DNA of 15,125 bases. It comes from an uncultured Frankineae bacterium. Lineage in GTDB: Bacteria; Actinomycetota; Actinomycetes; Mycobacteriales; SCTD01. The stretch covers positions 1 through 15,125 of the forward strand of contig CADCUE010000056.1 of assembly GCA_902805805.1 (NCBI GenBank), read 5' to 3'. Under the pieces are notes generated by a model. The model made no database searches and had not been told where the DNA came from. It worked only from the letters and a program-made list of their open reading frames with translations. This document shows, one piece after another, positions 13,276 to 15,125 of the stretch; the stretch's first letter is position 1, and each line of letters begins with the position of its first letter. A program made the translations under genes and the position numbers.

Positions 13276-13978
13276 GCTCGTCGTCGGCGACGTGCGAGGC
13301 GGGGTACGCGCGGGCGCGCCAGGCCCGGAACGGTCCGGCCGGCGCCAGCCCGCCGCCGGTCTGCGCCGGGGTGAAGCGGGTGCGGCGGCCCTGCGGCGCG
13401 GGCAGCTCGCCGGTCGTGCGGATCCGCCCGACCGCTCGCCACGGCCCGCGGGGGCGAGCCACGAGCAGGTCGAGCTCGAGCTGGTCGGGCAGCTCGGCGA
13501 GCGATCGTGCGGCCGGGGTGCCGGGGACAGGGCGCGCCCCCAGCAGCACCCGGCGACCGCCCGCGGTGTACGGCAGCAGCGAGCAGTACAGCGCCCCGGT
13601 CGCGTCGCGGCGCGGCCACGGCAGGCGTCGCAGGAGCGGCGCGGGCTGCGTCGCGTCGAGCAGCAGGTCCTGGTGCCGGTCCGGGCCGTGGGCGTCGACC
13701 AGCCGGACGGCCAGCCCGTACACGTCCGGCAGCCGGGCGGGCAGCCCGGCCGAGCGGGAGAAGCGCACGACCGCGTCGTACGCCCCGGGCCTGTCGAGCA
13801 CGGCGGCACCGGTCCCGGCCCCGCCGGGCAGCTCGACCCGACCGGTGAAGGTCCGCCCGCGGGCGTGGATGGCGCGCTCGCCGCGCACGCGGGAGGCCAG
13901 GCGCACGACCGCGGTGCCGGCGGTCACGAGCGGCGAGGCGGAGGTCGTCACGACGACGGCGTACCCGGGGGGACGCAC
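13271..13978 (-). CDS. Short catalase-like (heme catalase fold) protein
   Basis: A 235-residue protein that matches the N-terminal core of heme catalases in weak form: AIHARGRTFTGRV (about 37-48, with His38 in the position of the catalytic distal His), then AVVRFSRSAGLPARLPDVYGLAVRLVD (about 70-95), like the catalase RFS...DPRGFAVKF stretch. It stops well short of a full catalase. The proximal heme-ligand motif RxFxYxDT was not found, so peroxidase activity is uncertain. Possible roles are a catalase-related peroxidase or a non-heme relative. The GTG at 13978 is the longest start; GTG at 13951 gives a start at TTSASPLVTAG and is a real alternative. Neither has a convincing ribosome site. It converges on mntH and is divergent from the acyl-CoA dehydrogenase gene. 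Confidence 0.65.
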   Translation of the reverse strand: MRPPGYAVVVTTSASPLVTAGTAVVRLASRVRGERAIHARGRTFTGRVELPGGAGTGAAVLDRPGAYDAVVRFSRSAGLPARLPDVYGLAVRLVDAHGPDRHQDLLLDATQPAPLLRRLPWPRRDATGALYCSLLPYTAGGRRVLLGARPVPGTPAARSLAELPDQLELDLLVARPRGPWRAVGRIRTTGELPAPQGRRTRFTPAQTGGGLAPAGPFRAWRARAYPASHVADDER

Positions 13979-14055
13979 CCGCCCCAGGGCGGTCCGGAGT
14001 GAGGCGGGTCACCCCGCTCGGCTGGTCGCCCCCGTGCCCCCGGTGGGACACTCGA

Positions 14056-14078
14056 GCCTCGCGAGGCGCGTCCGCGCC
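14056..14078. promoter_or_regulatory. Dyads upstream of the acyl-CoA dehydrogenase gene
   Basis: GCCTCGCGAGGC (14056-14067) is a perfect 12-bp palindrome and overlaps GGCGCG/CGCGCC (14065-14070 and 14073-14078). They lie 21-43 bases before the start codon and could bind a regulator or fold in the leader. In such GC-rich DNA short dyads also arise by chance, so this is weak. Confidence 0.25.
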
Positions 14079-14098
14079 GACCTCTCCCGGGAGCAGCC

Positions 14099-15125
14099 AT
14101 GGCGCGCTTGGCCACCACCGAGGGCCTGACCGAGTTCCAGACGGAGATCCTCGACACCGTCCGCGGCTTCGTCGACAAGGAGATCCTCCCGTACGCCACC
14201 GACCTCGAGCACAAGGACGAGTTCCCCGACGCGATCGTCGACGGGATGAAGGAGATGGGCCTGTTCGGGCTCATGATCCCGGAGGAGCACGGCGGGCTGG
14301 GCGAGTCGCTGCTGACGTACGCCCTGGTCGTCGAGCAGGTCGCCCGGGGGTGGATGAGCGTCTCCGGCGTGATCAACACCCACTTCATCGTGGCCTACAT
14401 GCTCATGCAGCACGGCACGCCCGAGCAGAAGGAGCGGCTGCTGCCGCTCATGGCGACCGGTGAGCTGCGCGGCGGGTTCTCCATGTCGGAGCCCGAGTGC
14501 GGCTCCGACGTCTCGGCGATCAAGAGCCGCGGGGTGCGGGACGGTGACTCCTACGTCCTCGACGGCCAGAAGATGTGGCTCACCAACGGCGCCCGCGCCG
14601 GGCTGATCGCCACGCTGGTGAAGACCGACGAGGGGGCCGACTCGGTCTACCGGAACATGACGACGTTCCTCGTCGAGAAGGAGCCCGGCTTCGGGCAGAC
14701 GGCCCAGGGGATCACCATCCCCGGTCAGATCGAGAAGATGGGCTACAAGGGCGTCGAGACCACCGAGATGGTCATGGAGGGCGCCCGCGTGCCGGCGACG
14801 AGCATCCTGGGGGGCGAGGCCGGCCGGGGCCGCGGCTTCTACCAGATGATGGACGGCGTCGAGGTCGGCCGGGTCAACGTCGCTGCCCGTGCCTGCGGCA
14901 TCTCGATCCGGGCCTTCGAGCTGGCCATCGCCTACGCCCAGCAGCGCGTCACCTTCGGCAAGCCGATCGCCCAGCACCAGGCCATCTCGTTCAAGCTCGC
15001 CGAGATGGCGACCAAGGTCGAGGCGTCGCACGCGCTCATGGTCAACGCCGCCCGGCTCAAGGACGCCGGCAAGCGCAACGACGTCGAGGCCGGCATGGCC
15101 AAGCTGCTGGCGTCGGAGTACTGCG
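14099..15125 (+). CDS. Acyl-CoA dehydrogenase family protein (3' end beyond window)
   Basis: FAD-dependent acyl-CoA dehydrogenase; 342 codons are visible and the frame is open at the edge, so the C-terminal part, including the position of the usual catalytic Glu, is missing. The N-terminal helical domain includes FGLMIPEEHGGLGESLLTYA, the flavin-binding FSMSEPECGSDVSAI is at 127-141, KMWLTNGARAG at 158-168, and RVTFGKPIAQHQAISFKLAE marks the C-terminal domain. The ATG has GGGAG at 14089-14093, five bases upstream. The start MARLATTEGLTEFQTEIL resembles dehydrogenases that, from recall, sit in Streptomyces ethylmalonyl-CoA pathway clusters, where they could oxidise methylsuccinyl-CoA. The mcl1/mcl2-like genes at 3307-5213 fit that idea, but other short- or branched-chain acyl-CoA substrates are possible. 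Confidence 0.92.
   Translation, partial: MARLATTEGLTEFQTEILDTVRGFVDKEILPYATDLEHKDEFPDAIVDGMKEMGLFGLMIPEEHGGLGESLLTYALVVEQVARGWMSVSGVINTHFIVAYMLMQHGTPEQKERLLPLMATGELRGGFSMSEPECGSDVSAIKSRGVRDGDSYVLDGQKMWLTNGARAGLIATLVKTDEGADSVYRNMTTFLVEKEPGFGQTAQGITIPGQIEKMGYKGVETTEMVMEGARVPATSILGGEAGRGRGFYQMMDGVEVGRVNVAARACGISIRAFELAIAYAQQRVTFGKPIAQHQAISFKLAEMATKVEASHALMVNAARLKDAGKRNDVEAGMAKLLASEYC

Noticed and set aside
11764..13809. A 681-codon open frame on the minus strand
   Set aside because: It runs antisense through mntH and out of frame through the catalase-like gene; high GC keeps such frames open.
13979..14017. Two short GC-rich hairpins (CCGCCC/GGGCGG and GCGGG/CCCGC)
   Set aside because: Stems of 5-6 GC pairs are expected by chance at this base composition.

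Overview
The window is chromosomal DNA from a very GC-rich actinobacterium (Actinomycetota). The base composition, strong third-position GC bias, frequent GTG starts, 4-base start/stop overlaps and U-tract-free terminators all fit. The genus cannot be fixed from sequence reading. The left part resembles the actinobacterial envelope-stress neighbourhood best known from Mycobacterium (sigE-rseA-htrA-tatB ... mrp ... MgtE/CBS gene), so sigE and rseA homologues may lie just left of base 1.

Layout. (1) 97-1924, plus: a membrane-anchored HtrA serine protease, a hairpin, then tatB of the twin-arginine translocase. (2) 1929-3071, minus: Mrp/ApbC iron-sulfur carrier ATPase, tail to tail with tatB. A 235-base gap follows, the longest non-coding stretch here, with a predicted mrp promoter and a small 18-bp repeat family. 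(3) 3307-5213, minus: two overlapping CitE-superfamily genes that look like Mcl1 (malyl-CoA/beta-methylmalyl-CoA lyase) and Mcl2 ((3S)-malyl-CoA thioesterase). (4) 5331-6756, plus: MarR regulator, AzlC and AzlD, all joined by 4-base overlaps. AzlC appears to start at a rare CTG codon. (5) 7430 down to 6777 and 8691 down to 7423, minus: a DUF1003 membrane protein and a PRC-barrel/MgtE-N/CBS protein that precedes and overlaps it. (6) 8785-10414, plus: a short-chain dehydrogenase and a PhzF-family protein, one base apart. (7) 10455-10829, minus, and 10902-11861, plus: a small protein that may be a flavin-binding split barrel, divergent from an inositol-monophosphatase-family protein. The 72 bases between them hold a striking inverted repeat. 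(8) 11986-13257, plus: an NRAMP (MntH-type) metal transporter, convergent with a short catalase-like protein (13271-13978, minus). (9) 14099 to the right edge, plus: an acyl-CoA dehydrogenase cut by the window.

Most genes are ordinary actinobacterial housekeeping or metabolic genes. No mobile element, CRISPR array, tRNA or rRNA was seen, and no gap exceeds 300 bases. I found no clearly new multi-gene system. The most interesting points are the mcl1-mcl2 pair with the acyl-CoA dehydrogenase (possible ethylmalonyl-CoA pathway parts), the CTG start of azlC, the tandem operator-like repeats at 10838-10871, the hairpins at all four convergent junctions (three of them enclosing both stop codons), and the minimal catalase-like protein. 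Homology statements come from recognising motifs by eye; no database search was run.
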